This document shows positions 43,357 through 51,856 of a stretch of 64,000 nucleotides of DNA, one piece after another; the first letter of the stretch is position 1; each line of letters begins with the position of its first letter. Source of the DNA: Candidatus Viridilinea mediisalina (lineage in GTDB: Bacteria > Chloroflexota > Chloroflexia > Chloroflexales > Chloroflexaceae); the NCBI RefSeq assembly GCF_002532535.1, contig NZ_NQWI01000007.1, positions 30,483-94,482 on the forward strand. Direction: 5' to 3'. The notes under the pieces were generated by a model, which made no database searches, was not told the origin of the DNA, and saw nothing but the letters and a program-made list of their open reading frames with translations. A program made the position numbers and the translations under genes.

Positions 43357-46300
43357 TCACCGTACCACCAGTGGCAAGTAGACCACCTCCCGCTCTGGCT
43401 CAGGATCGGGATCGGGATCGGGGTCAGGGTCAGGATCAGGATCGGGGTCAGGGTCAGGGTCAGGATCGGGATCAGCCATAGGCACGAGCAGGATATACTC
43501 GCCTGTGGTCGCGCCACTTGGGAGGGTGCAGGTAAACTGGTCGTTGACTGCACTACACATGGTGACCTCTTGCCATGTGGTGGCACTGCGTTGGTAGAGC
43601 ATGGCTTCGGTAGGCATGGGGTTGTTTTCCAACAGAGCAGTGCTGTTCGTAAGCTGCATAGTGGCGGTGAGAGTGAGAGTGATAGGCGCAAAGAAGGTTA
43701 TGCTGCCGACGTTCGTACCGTTCTGATAGGCACTCAGTTGCCAACTAGGGCTACGTGCAGCAAAGCCTGTGGGCAACGGTTGGCTCGGAGCTGCCAGTTG
43801 GCGTAGGGCCAAGTGCGTCTCCTCAAAGATCGCTCCACCAGGCACGGTGAGGCTGATGCCCTCACTGCTCAAGAGGGTTGCCTCGGTGAGGCTGAGCATG
43901 GCTTGGGCTGCCACAACGCTGGTGGTGATCGGGCCGGGTGCCATGGCGGTGGGCGCATTGCCAGAGCTTGCCATTGCACCAGTGGCGCTCAGGTCGCTCG
44001 TGGCCCGAAGGCTGTAACTCACAGTGGTCGTCGCCCCAAAGCCGCCAAGTTCTTCGGCTAGATTCCACTGCACAACATTGCCCACCAGCGTGCCGCCACT
44101 GAGGTACTCGGCCCCCGCTGGCACAGGTGCGCTGATCGTCAGGTTCGTGGCCGTGAGCGCCCCACTGTTGCGTAGCGTGAGCGTGTAGCTGAAGGTTGCG
44201 CCTGCAACAACGCTGGGTGGTGCTTCAAGGCTTAATGCCAACGCTGGCGCCTCTTGGCTGCTGATTGCTACATCGGCAATCGCGGCTGCAAAACCACCAC
44301 AGTTGGTCGCGTTCAGCCCGACCGCATGCTCGCCCGCTTCGTCCCAACTGAAGGTTGCGTCGGGCGTCCCCTGCCCACTGAGCGGTTCAGGTGTCCAAGT
44401 GTAACTAATCGGAGTCGTGGCGGTCATTGGCGCTACACTGGCACTAAAGCCGTAACTGTTGCCAACGCTACCCCTGCTTGGCCCGCTCAGACTCAGGTCA
44501 CTAATTGCCATACTACAACCAACCGGCAGAATGTGGAAGGTGCCTAACACATCGTCCTTCTGCAGGTTGCCAAACTCATCAAGTGGCGTCTTGCTGTCCA
44601 CCTCAAACTCAATGTTGTAGACGCCCACCAAGGATGGATCAAAGCTGACCGTTGGCGACATGGTGGCAGTCATGCCTGAACCAAAGAAACTGCTCTCATC
44701 CATGTGAATCGTCACCAAGCCGGGGATACTGAGGTCGGGCCCATTGCCCGGCACACCTTCGAGCGCCGTAGCAAACTCATCTTCCGAGGGGCCACTGCCC
44801 GCAGTAGCATCAAGCAGGCGGAAGGTGGTACTGGTAAAGGGCTCAGTTGGGTCGTTGGGCCGTTCGACGACACGCATCCAAAGGGCCACATGGCCACTTT
44901 CGGGATCGCGCAAGCGCAAATCCATGCGCTGCATCGTGCGCCACGAATCGGTTGGGTGGGTCCAACTGATCACAAAGGTCTGGCGCAGCCCTGCTTCCAC
45001 ACTACTGCCCGACGATGGCGCTACCAATTCAGTTTCACCCAAGAAGGGCACGGTAACGCTGAAGGGGAAGTTGTTGGAATTGCCACCACCAGGTGTAGGA
45101 TTACGTACACTGACGAAGGCGAGACGTGGCGGCACGGGCAACAGGCTGATGTCGCTCCCGCGCACGCGGATGTAGATCAGGTTGGGGCTACTGTAGAACT
45201 TGGAGCGTAAGGCTCCATTCCAGCGCACCTCCGATTGAGGCATAAAGCCGTGACCATGAATAGCCACCCAGAAATCGGAGCCAAAGGGCGTTGCGGTGGC
45301 TGAACTTGGACTGAGGCGGGTAATGCGCGGGCTAGGATTGAGTGGCACACTGTCACGACTCGCAATCAGTTGGTAGTTGCCCGTACCAGTGAGGCCACGG
45401 ACACGAATGACATAGCGTCCACTCTGCGGCAGGGTGTAACTATTGATGAGCGCGTTGACTCCGCCGCCACCATTGGCATTGAAGGCCACCCGAATATTGT
45501 TAGGGCTAAAGAGTTCAAGGAAAGGATTGAGATTACCACTCGTGCGATTGAGCCGTAGGGTGATGCGGTCGCCCACTTGGCCAAAGAAGTAGTAGTTGTC
45601 TACATCATTGGCCGGACTGATCGCGCCATTCAAGCTCTGATTGGCCTGAATGATGCGGAAATCGTCGGCATCACAGGTAATCAGTTGGCAGAGCGCCTGG
45701 AAGGTGTCAATCCGCCGTTTGGTAACCGAACCAGCCGGAATATTGTTGGCCGGATCAGCAAGGCGATTATCGCTAATCAAGGGGCCGGAATTACGCAGTG
45801 CATTGAGGATCTGCAACACCGTTGCATTGGGTTGAGCTTGGCGTAACAGGGCAATCGCCCCAGCAACATGCGGTGCGGCCATCGAAGTGCCATTCAAGCT
45901 CTCGCGTGGTGGCGGCAGACCAGTCCCAGGTACAGCAGCATGAATGGCTACCCCTGGAGCAAAAACATCAGCGAAGGATGCGAGGTTGGAGAACGCAGCA
46001 ACATTATCTTCTTTATCAATCGCGGCAACACTAAAGACATTGTTGATACATGCGGGAGCGCTCAGGCTATCGGTGAAGCGTGCATTGCCCGTTGCCGCTA
46101 CCGTAATAATCCCCGCGTTGCGTAGTTGTTGCACCGCACTAAGGCGTGTAATGTTCTGCGTATCGCAGATCGCAATATTGGAGAAGCGTCCGCCACCAAG
46201 GCTCATATTGACCGCCGCAATATTAAAGGCGTTGCGTAGCGCAAAGACGCGGTTGAGCCCCGCTATTTGGTCGGAGACATAGCTGGTAACGCAGGGATTG

Positions 46301-47088
46301 GTGCGGTTGGCAGCACTACAGGCAGCAGGATCGTTGCGGAGTGAAAAGACCTGTATCGAGATGATTGTGGCACTCGGTGCAACCCCGGCGGCAATGGCGG
46401 CTACATGCGTGCCATGTGAGCAGCTATCGGAGCCAGTGCAGGCACCACTAGAGGCAATGGTCGTTGCACTTGTCACCCCACCTGGACAGGTTGAACTGAT
46501 CCCATTGGCTGGATCATTGGTGGAGTAGCATGCGCCTGAGACAACCTTGCCTGCAAGATCGGGATGAAAACGATCCACCCCTGTATCAAGAATCACAATC
46601 GTCTGCCCAGCCCCGGTATAGGCCGCAATATGGTTAAAATCGGCACGGATCTGCCCAACGCTATCATTAAGTTCAGGGAACTCAACGCGATCTTTTTCAA
46701 GGGCCGTAACCTGGCGATCAGCGGCGAGGGCTTCAAGACCGGCAGGATCAACCGTGAGCGCAATGAGTGGGAAGTAGTCGTAGGTCTTGAGGTTGTGTTG
46801 GGCATGGGGGCCAAGGCGTTGGAGCAGCGCGTCGCGCTCGTGGGCAATCGCTGCAATATGGGCCGCATCATCGGGGGCGGCAGCGAGATTGGGTACGGCA
46901 AACTCGACCAAAACGGGCACCTGGCCCTCCGCCTGGACATGCTGACGCAACTCAGGCAAAGTGGCAAAATCTTGCGCCACCGCAACCTCAGAAGGCACGA
47001 GTGCAGCAGGCGCAACCGACGTACACGCAGTAAGCACGAGGAGAACGATCAGCAAGACGGAAGAGAGTGGCGCATAACGGTAACCCAT
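43357..47088 (-). CDS. Secreted subtilisin-like lipoprotein protease with YLPLVVR tail
   Basis: About 1243 residues. The lipobox LVLTAC places a lipid on Cys22. An inhibitor-like propeptide (~35-140) is followed by an S8 catalytic domain with Asp168 (VILDTGVD), His225 (SHGTHVAAIAAG), Asn335 (ATGNA) and Ser402 (NGTSMAAPHVAG). Next come a PPC-type beta domain (~500-580), an IPT/Ig-like region, a PKD-like segment, a DUF11 domain (~960-1060) and a C-terminal run of Asp-Pro dipeptides ending EREVVYLPLVVR. The start at 47088 has AAGGAGGG in front. It would act outside the membrane on proteins; the final tail is shared with 15066-18896. Confidence 0.93.
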   Translation of the reverse strand: MGYRYAPLSSVLLIVLLVLTACTSVAPAALVPSEVAVAQDFATLPELRQHVQAEGQVPVLVEFAVPNLAAAPDDAAHIAAIAHERDALLQRLGPHAQHNLKTYDYFPLIALTVDPAGLEALAADRQVTALEKDRVEFPELNDSVGQIRADFNHIAAYTGAGQTIVILDTGVDRFHPDLAGKVVSGACYSTNDPANGISSTCPGGVTSATTIASSGACTGSDSCSHGTHVAAIAAGVAPSATIISIQVFSLRNDPAACSAANRTNPCVTSYVSDQIAGLNRVFALRNAFNIAAVNMSLGGGRFSNIAICDTQNITRLSAVQQLRNAGIITVAATGNARFTDSLSAPACINNVFSVAAIDKEDNVAAFSNLASFADVFAPGVAIHAAVPGTGLPPPRESLNGTSMAAPHVAGAIALLRQAQPNATVLQILNALRNSGPLISDNRLADPANNIPAGSVTKRRIDTFQALCQLITCDADDFRIIQANQSLNGAISPANDVDNYYFFGQVGDRITLRLNRTSGNLNPFLELFSPNNIRVAFNANGGGGVNALINSYTLPQSGRYVIRVRGLTGTGNYQLIASRDSVPLNPSPRITRLSPSSATATPFGSDFWVAIHGHGFMPQSEVRWNGALRSKFYSSPNLIYIRVRGSDISLLPVPPRLAFVSVRNPTPGGGNSNNFPFSVTVPFLGETELVAPSSGSSVEAGLRQTFVISWTHPTDSWRTMQRMDLRLRDPESGHVALWMRVVERPNDPTEPFTSTTFRLLDATAGSGPSEDEFATALEGVPGNGPDLSIPGLVTIHMDESSFFGSGMTATMSPTVSFDPSLVGVYNIEFEVDSKTPLDEFGNLQKDDVLGTFHILPVGCSMAISDLSLSGPSRGSVGNSYGFSASVAPMTATTPISYTWTPEPLSGQGTPDATFSWDEAGEHAVGLNATNCGGFAAAIADVAISSQEAPALALSLEAPPSVVAGATFSYTLTLRNSGALTATNLTISAPVPAGAEYLSGGTLVGNVVQWNLAEELGGFGATTTVSYSLRATSDLSATGAMASSGNAPTAMAPGPITTSVVAAQAMLSLTEATLLSSEGISLTVPGGAIFEETHLALRQLAAPSQPLPTGFAARSPSWQLSAYQNGTNVGSITFFAPITLTLTATMQLTNSTALLENNPMPTEAMLYQRSATTWQEVTMCSAVNDQFTCTLPSGATTGEYILLVPMADPDPDPDPDPDPDPDPDPDPDPDPEPEREVVYLPLVVR
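43400..43475. repeat. Hexamer array coding Asp-Pro repeats
   Basis: GGATCG/GGGTCA/GGATCA hexamers in tandem, about twelve in all. On the minus strand they encode a run of Asp-Pro dipeptides near the C-terminus of the subtilase. Third-base variation is synonymous, so the dipeptide is preserved. Confidence 0.9.
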
Positions 47089-47228
47089 AGCGTCCCTCCT
47101 TGGAGACATCTAGCAGATGTTATGACAGCCCCAACGTGCTATGTTGATGGTAAAATACAGGGGATAGGAAAGCGCAACCAGCGCTGCTCATCGCTGCTTC
47201 GCGCATCCTCCAGATAGCGGAGAAAAAA

Positions 47229-47368
47229 ATGAACCCTCCTTTCCCTGGTATGGATCCCTACCTTGAGCGCACCAGCCTCTGGCCGGATGTACACCATCGC
47301 ATGATTACTGCGATATGTGATCATTTGCAAGCACGAATCGTGCCAAACTACATCGCTCAGATCACCCC
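47229..47368 (+). pseudogene. Truncated DUF4058-family gene
   Basis: The frame from the ATG at 47229 encodes MNPPFPGMDPYLERTSLWPD, then VHHRMITAICDHLQARIVPNYIAQI, the typical N-terminus of DUF4058 proteins (usually ~250 residues). After about 46 residues it runs straight into the GGCGGC hairpin repeat at 47369, and nothing family-like continues beyond. It is therefore a gene fragment cut at the repeat. GGAGAAAA stands before the ATG. The function of DUF4058 is unknown. Confidence 0.8.
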
Positions 47369-47462
47369 TTGTTCCGTGTTGGCGGCGAAGCCGCCAACAC
47401 GGAACAAAACCTGGGGTTTGGGGCGTAACCCCAAGACGGGTTGTGGGGCGGCAGCCCTAAAC
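47369..47462. repeat. Palindrome train with GGCGGC hairpin, at DUF4058 breakpoint
   Basis: A perfect hairpin with arms TTGTTCCGTGTTGGCGGC and complement (47369-47407, loop GAA), then GGGGCGTAACCCC and GGGCGGCAGCCCTAAA. It has the same module order as 55252-55352. It begins where DUF4058 similarity ends. Confidence 0.85.
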
Positions 47463-47514
47463 ATAAACCAACGGCTTGCAGAACAAGGCACGTTGTCATA
47501 TCATAATGGTGATA

Positions 47515-47535
47515 ATTTGTAACTCAGTTACAAAT
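47515..47535. promoter_or_regulatory. Perfect 21-bp palindrome, possible operator
   Basis: ATTTGTAACT C AGTTACAAAT: two 10-base arms around one base, AT-rich unlike the GC-rich repeat hairpins. It lies 34 bases before the SH3-protein start codon. It has the shape of a binding site for a dimeric repressor. No regulator gene is adjacent. Confidence 0.45.
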
Positions 47536-47568
47536 TTCACCGCTACCGCGCATTGTCCCAGGAGGCTC

Positions 47569-48825
47569 ATGCAAAATCAAGCTGGTGGGTTGGCGTTACC
47601 ACTTGTCATTGCCCTCATTGTGGTGGGCATCCTCATCTTGGTTGGGGTCTTTTTTGCCGTGCGCCGGATGCGAAGCAATCAAGCCGATGCTGGCGATGAC
47701 GCTGCAACCAATTTAGGAGGGCCGGTGGATTATACCTCGTTGCCGCTTGAGGAGGAGCCGAAGGATTGGCGTGAGCGTTTTGCGCGCCTTTCATTGGCCG
47801 GGCGGATTCTGATTATCCTTGTGCCTATCCTTATTATCTTGGGACTGGTGGCTCTGTTGCTCTTCTTCCGTGCCCCTGGTGAACCCGAATTACCCCCGAC
47901 CCCCACGCCTATCCCAATTACGCTCAATTTGCGTGATGCTACCGTGATTCTGCCTGATCCCCTCACGGTCAATGTGGTGGTGCGAACAACCGGAATGGCA
48001 AATGGTGACCCAGTGACCGCTCAGATGCTTGAAGATGGTGAGCCGTTTGCATGGTTTGATCCCGCTTCTGCGACTGGTCAAGTGCGTAATAATCAGGCGA
48101 GTTTTGAGGTTGAACGGGCTGCTAATGCACCTCAGCCTGTTGAGGGGCGCACCTATACGGTGGTTGTCTCCGATGAATCGGGGGTTACCAGCAATGAGTA
48201 TGTGCTGGTTGTGCCTGAGTTGAGTGGCATCGCCAATAACTTCTTTGAACGCACGCCAGCGCCCACGGCAACCCCAACGCCCTCGCCCACCCCGCAGCCC
48301 TCACCAACCCCTACCGCCACTCCCGAATCGGAGGACGAGCCGGAACCTGAGCCTACCCCTGAACCTGAAACCGATCTGCCCACTGGCCCGGAAGCTATCG
48401 TGACCAATGGCGGTAATGTGCGCGGCCTCCCCTTCCTTGCCGATAATGTGGTTGGTGGCATCAATGCTGGCGAGCAGGTGCAGGTGCTTGAGCGTACCCC
48501 CAATGCCCTCTGGTATCTGGTGCGTACCGTGCGCGATGAGGTGGGTTGGGTCTCTGTGAGCCTGATCAGTGTGCCGCCCGGTCTGCAAGTTCCGGTTGCC
48601 AATGTGGTGACGGTCTTTATCGCTGGCTCAGTTGTTGATGAACCCATCCCCGGAGCTAATCAGATCGGTACGGTCAATCTGAATGAGGTGGTGCAACTCT
48701 TGAGCCGTACCGAGGCGGGCGATTGGTACGAAGTGCGTACCGTGCGTAACGATGAGGGTTGGGTCGTCTCGAGCCTCTTGGGTATTCCGCCTGAAGTGGC
48801 CAATGCTGTGCCGGTGGCTCCATGA
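47569..48825 (+). CDS. Membrane protein with two SH3b domains
   Basis: A 418-residue protein. A first membrane helix (~8-27), then a short ~60-residue segment, a second helix (~81-104, RILIILVPILIILGLVALLLFF), and an exported part. A beta domain at ~120-220 is followed by a Pro/Thr/Glu linker (PTATPTPSPTPQPSPTPTAT) and two bacterial SH3 domains. These read NGGNVRGLPFLADNVVGGINAGEQVQVLERT and a second copy with VVDEPIPGANQIGTVNLNEVVQLLSRT. SH3b modules often bind cell-wall peptides. AGGAGG precedes the ATG at 47569. The stop overlaps the next gene by four bases. Confidence 0.88.
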   Translation: MQNQAGGLALPLVIALIVVGILILVGVFFAVRRMRSNQADAGDDAATNLGGPVDYTSLPLEEEPKDWRERFARLSLAGRILIILVPILIILGLVALLLFFRAPGEPELPPTPTPIPITLNLRDATVILPDPLTVNVVVRTTGMANGDPVTAQMLEDGEPFAWFDPASATGQVRNNQASFEVERAANAPQPVEGRTYTVVVSDESGVTSNEYVLVVPELSGIANNFFERTPAPTATPTPSPTPQPSPTPTATPESEDEPEPEPTPEPETDLPTGPEAIVTNGGNVRGLPFLADNVVGGINAGEQVQVLERTPNALWYLVRTVRDEVGWVSVSLISVPPGLQVPVANVVTVFIAGSVVDEPIPGANQIGTVNLNEVVQLLSRTEAGDWYEVRTVRNDEGWVVSSLLGIPPEVANAVPVAP

Positions 48826-49646
48826 GCCATCTGCATAGCACTCCCCTCAGTGATCTCCCGTTGGTCTTTATTGATCTTGAAACAACTGGGCTCAATCCTC
48901 AGTTTGGCCATCGTATCTGTGAAGTGGCCATGCTGCGCGAGCGGGCCGGTCGGGAAGAGGGCCAACTCGATGCGCTCCTCAATCCAGGCCGTCCGCTCGA
49001 TCCCAAGGCAGCAGCGGTGAATGGGCTGAACGATGCACAACTCGCAAACGCTCCACCCTTTGCTAGCGTCGCTCCCAGCGTGGTTGAACTCAGCACTGCG
49101 GCTGTCGCCGTGGGCCATAACCTCGCCTTCGATCTCGCCTTCCTCAACCATGAGCTTGTCGCCCTCGGTCAGCCCCGCCTGAACGAGCCAAGCCTCGATA
49201 CGCTCATCTTGGCTCGGCGTCTGCTGCGCTGCCAATCCTATAACCTCACCGCCCTCTGTAGTGAGTTGGGGCTGCTACGCCCAAGCCACCGCGCCATGGC
49301 CGATGTCTTGGCTATGCGGGCGCTCTTCCACCACCTGCGCGAACTCATGGCCGCACAGGGCATCACGACCCTCACCGCTGCCCTGCGCTTCGAGCGTGGC
49401 CTGCGCCCCGACGACCCCGAACCAGAGCCGCCTCCCCTCATTGCTGCCGCTCTAGCGACCCAGCGCCCCCTACGCATCATCTATAGCTCGCGCAGCACCC
49501 CCGAACCTACCGCACGAATCATCTATCCCCACTACCTCACCCAAGAGCGCAACGGCACCTACCTGCGTGCCTTCTGTGAACTGCGCCAAGATGTGCGAAC
49601 CTTCGCCCTCGCAAAGATTCAGCATATGGAGTTGCTAGAGGGGTAG
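48822..49646 (+). CDS. DEDDh 3'-5' exonuclease fused to WYL domain
   Basis: A 274-residue protein. Residues ~13-178 form a DnaQ-like exonuclease with Asp18/Glu20 (FIDLETTG), Asp104 (HNLAFDLAFL), His156 and Asp161 (SHRAMADVLAM), so all DEDDh ligands are present. A short acidic-proline linker (~195-206) leads to a C-terminal WYL-like domain (LRIIYSSRSTPEPTARIIYPHYLTQ ... YLRAFCELRQDVRTFALAKI). WYL domains bind ligands or nucleic acid ends and often regulate defence or DNA-repair genes. The ATG overlaps the SH3 gene stop (ATGA), so translation is coupled. Confidence 0.88.
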   Translation: MSHLHSTPLSDLPLVFIDLETTGLNPQFGHRICEVAMLRERAGREEGQLDALLNPGRPLDPKAAAVNGLNDAQLANAPPFASVAPSVVELSTAAVAVGHNLAFDLAFLNHELVALGQPRLNEPSLDTLILARRLLRCQSYNLTALCSELGLLRPSHRAMADVLAMRALFHHLRELMAAQGITTLTAALRFERGLRPDDPEPEPPPLIAAALATQRPLRIIYSSRSTPEPTARIIYPHYLTQERNGTYLRAFCELRQDVRTFALAKIQHMELLEG

Positions 49647-49768
49647 CTCGTACACCCATGATTCGTGAGCCATCCGTAGCTTCAGAAGCGCATGGTAAGC
49701 TATACTGTGCGTGCCAGACAAACAAGAGAGAACAACTGCCGTTACATCATGAGCTACCGAGGTGCATG

Positions 49769-50077
49769 ATGACCACATCTGTCCTGATCACACGCCACGC
49801 AGATAATCGTTACTCAGCCCGTGCCCTGGCGCTTGCAAACGTGGTTGCTTCGGGGGCAAGCGAAGCTGAAGCGATTGCGGCGCTGCGAACGACCCTAGCC
49901 GAGTTGCATGCCCACAGCCATATCGTCCAGGTTGATGTGCCCCTGCCGACTGTTCCGTCAGATGACCCCTGGCTGCGTACGGCTGGCATCTGGGCGCATG
50001 ATCCCTCGTGGGATGCGTTTCAACAAGCGATGGCCGAATATCGGGCCGCAATTGATGCGGAGCATACCGATCCATGA
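49769..50077 (+). CDS. Putative antitoxin-like protein (HicB-like features)
   Basis: A 102-residue protein. The core YSARALALANVVASGASEAEAIAALRTTLAELHAHSH resembles HicB/UPF0150-type antitoxin folds, but the match is not strong. It overlaps the PIN-domain gene by four bases (ATGA), the common layout of antitoxin before toxin. ATG at 49769 or 49766; GAGGTG lies just upstream and fits the former better. It may neutralise the PIN protein (inference). Confidence 0.7.
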   Translation: MTTSVLITRHADNRYSARALALANVVASGASEAEAIAALRTTLAELHAHSHIVQVDVPLPTVPSDDPWLRTAGIWAHDPSWDAFQQAMAEYRAAIDAEHTDP

Positions 50078-50502
50078 ATCCGCTCTACATTCTGGATACC
50101 GATCACCTATCGTTGTTGCAACGTGGGCATTCGCTCGTGATAACCCGCCTGAGATCGATCCCTGTTGCACAGAGGGCCGTGACGATTATCACGGTGGATG
50201 AACAGTTGCAAGGTCGGCTGGCGGTCATTCGACGAGCAAAAACTCAGATTGACGCTGCCCGTGAATATGAACGACTCCGCGAGGCTATGCAGTTCTTTGC
50301 TACAGTTCAGATCCTGTCCTATGATGCGGCTGCAGCCGCACAATTCGATATGTTGCGCCGACAAGGAATCCGCATTGGCACCCAGGATCTCCGTATTGCT
50401 GCGATCTGCCTCACGAGACAAGCGACCCTAGCGACACGAAACCAGCGCGATTTTGGCCTTGTGCCTGGTTTGATCACTGAGGACTGGTCGTTGTCCGTTT
50501 AG
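50074..50502 (+). CDS. PIN-domain ribonuclease, VapC-like toxin
   Basis: A 142-residue PIN protein. Acidic metal ligands: Asp8 (YILDTDHLSLL), Glu43 (TVDEQLQG), Asp105 (GTQDLRIAAICL) and Asp126 (TRNQRDFGLVPGL). All four positions expected for a catalytic PIN site are filled. VapC-type toxins cut tRNA or rRNA. It is translationally coupled to the preceding small gene, which is the likely antitoxin. Its activity is inferred from the family. Confidence 0.88.
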   Translation: MNPLYILDTDHLSLLQRGHSLVITRLRSIPVAQRAVTIITVDEQLQGRLAVIRRAKTQIDAAREYERLREAMQFFATVQILSYDAAAAAQFDMLRRQGIRIGTQDLRIAAICLTRQATLATRNQRDFGLVPGLITEDWSLSV

Positions 50503-50564
50503 GACTGGCGGAGAAGCGGGCGGCGCGGGGTGGGTGAGGGTGCTTCATCACCCATGATGTAACC

Positions 50565-50593
50565 TTGCTAAATCATCATGCTAGGCGTATACT
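50565..50593 (+). promoter_or_regulatory. Promoter of orphan vapB
   Basis: TTGCTA, a 17-base spacer and TATACT. The start would be near 50600, about 28 bases before the vapB ATG. It is in a short gap after the PIN gene. Confidence 0.5.
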
Positions 50594-50627
50594 TCCTCCA
50601 ACTGAAGCCATATCTTGGAGCAGAGCA

Positions 50628-50843
50628 ATGGATACCGCAAAGCTTTTTCAGAATGGCAAAAATCAGGCTGTTCGTTTACCAAAAGAGTATCGTTTTCATG
50701 GTTCAAAAGTATATCTAAAAAGAATGGGAAATGCGGTCATGTTGATTCCTGAAAAAGAATCTTGGGATCCGCTCATTGAGAGTCTTGCCCTCTTTTCTGA
50801 TGATTTTATGGCAGAGCGCGATCAGCCTGAGCTTGAGCAGTGA
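50628..50843 (+). CDS. vapB: VapB-type AbrB/SpoVT antitoxin, no toxin partner
   Basis: A 71-residue antitoxin. The N-terminal swapped-hairpin DNA-binding part is MDTAKLFQNGKNQAVRLPKEYRF; the C-terminal tail (SWDPLIESLALFSDDFMAER) normally wraps a VapC toxin. TTGGAG precedes the ATG. Instead of vapC, a lipoprotein gene follows; its in-frame GTG (50840) overlaps the vapB stop. The codon usage is more AT-rich than the neighbours, suggesting recent arrival. It may repress its own promoter at 50565. Confidence 0.88.
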   Translation: MDTAKLFQNGKNQAVRLPKEYRFHGSKVYLKRMGNAVMLIPEKESWDPLIESLALFSDDFMAERDQPELEQ

Positions 50844-50848
50844 GCAAC

Positions 50849-51607
50849 ATGTTGAAGACTGGTTACAATCAACATAATATCCCCCAACTCATTCTGCTCT
50901 TCTGCCTCACCCTCATCCTTGCTGCCTGCACCAGCGAGGCTACACCACCTGATGACGCTGCCCTGACCCCTACGCCAACCCCTCGTGAGTTGAGTGCGGC
51001 GATTGGACGTGCCACCCTGGCGAGCCAGAGTGTTGGCTTTGAGTTGACTCTGAGTGGCTATCCGGTTGCCCTTGATAGCGCTGGTTTGATGCTGCTCAAC
51101 CGCATGCAGGGTGACCTGCAACGCCCCGATGGGGTGCTGGCCTTGCTTCAGGTAACCGTGGGCGCAACAGCGGTATCCGAGCTGCGCACGGTCTCATTTG
51201 AGGGCCGCCAGTATCTGACCAACCCCCTTACGCGCCAGTGGGTCTGCGTAGACCCCGATCTGAGCTTTGATCCCGCCATCCTCTTCGCCCCCGACCAAGG
51301 GATTGAGTATCTGCTGCAAGAGGGTTTCGATCAGGTTGAACTGGTCGGCTATGAGCAACTCGCTGGCCGTGAACACTACCACCTGCGTGGAGTCATGGAT
51401 GCCGAACAGCTCCAAAGCATTAGCCTCGGGCTATTAGGCCGCGCTCAGGTCAGCGTTGAGCTCTGGGCCGACCGTGAGAGCCTACAACTCACCCAGCTCG
51501 TCTTGGTTGATGGCCCCCCAGAAACGGACGAAGCGACCACTTGGACGCTCATGTTCCGCGATTATGGCAAGCATGTGGATGTCCGTGCGCCCATTGTGTG
51601 TGAGTAG
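50849..51607 (+). CDS. LppX/LprAFG-like lipoprotein
   Basis: A 252-residue lipoprotein. Signal helix IPQLILLFCLTLILAAC with the lipidated Cys27, then a Pro/Thr linker and a mature domain of ~200 residues (LSAAIGRATLASQSVGFELTLSGYPV ... YLLQEGFDQVELVGYEQLAGREHYHLRG). This fits the LppX/LprAFG lipid-carrier fold known from mycobacteria. It is followed by an MFS exporter (51857), the same pairing as mycobacterial lprG-Rv1410c, which moves triacylglycerol-type lipids to the envelope. The ATG at 50849 is chosen; a GTG at 50840 overlaps the vapB stop and is also possible. Confidence 0.85.
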   Translation: MLKTGYNQHNIPQLILLFCLTLILAACTSEATPPDDAALTPTPTPRELSAAIGRATLASQSVGFELTLSGYPVALDSAGLMLLNRMQGDLQRPDGVLALLQVTVGATAVSELRTVSFEGRQYLTNPLTRQWVCVDPDLSFDPAILFAPDQGIEYLLQEGFDQVELVGYEQLAGREHYHLRGVMDAEQLQSISLGLLGRAQVSVELWADRESLQLTQLVLVDGPPETDEATTWTLMFRDYGKHVDVRAPIVCE

Positions 51608-51609
51608 GG

Positions 51610-51852
51610 CTACGTTGAGGCTACGCCCCAAACTCGCTTTCTTTCTTCCGGTTTGGCGGCGAAGCCGCCAAACCGGAAGAAAGAAAGCTGTTAGCGCAAA
51701 AAAGTTCGTTGTGGCTTCGACAAGCTGGCTTCGACAGGCTGGCTTTGACAGGCTAGCTTCGACAAGCTGGCTTCGACAGGCTCAGCCAGCGTCACGCGGG
51801 CTCGGTGGCTGAGCCTGTCGAAGCCACCGAGCCACCGAGCCACCGCACCACC
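51610..51852. repeat. Palindrome train between lipoprotein and MFS genes
   Basis: A GAGGCTACGCCCC remnant, a perfect 24-bp-arm hairpin (51637-51687, core GGCGGC/GCCGCC, loop GAA), a GTTAGCGCAAAAAAG end, several ~11-17-bp GGCTTCGACA(A/G)GCT repeats and a final GTGGCTGAGCCTGTCGAAGC palindrome. It fills the gap up to the MFS start. Confidence 0.85.
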
Positions 51853-51856
51853 CCCC

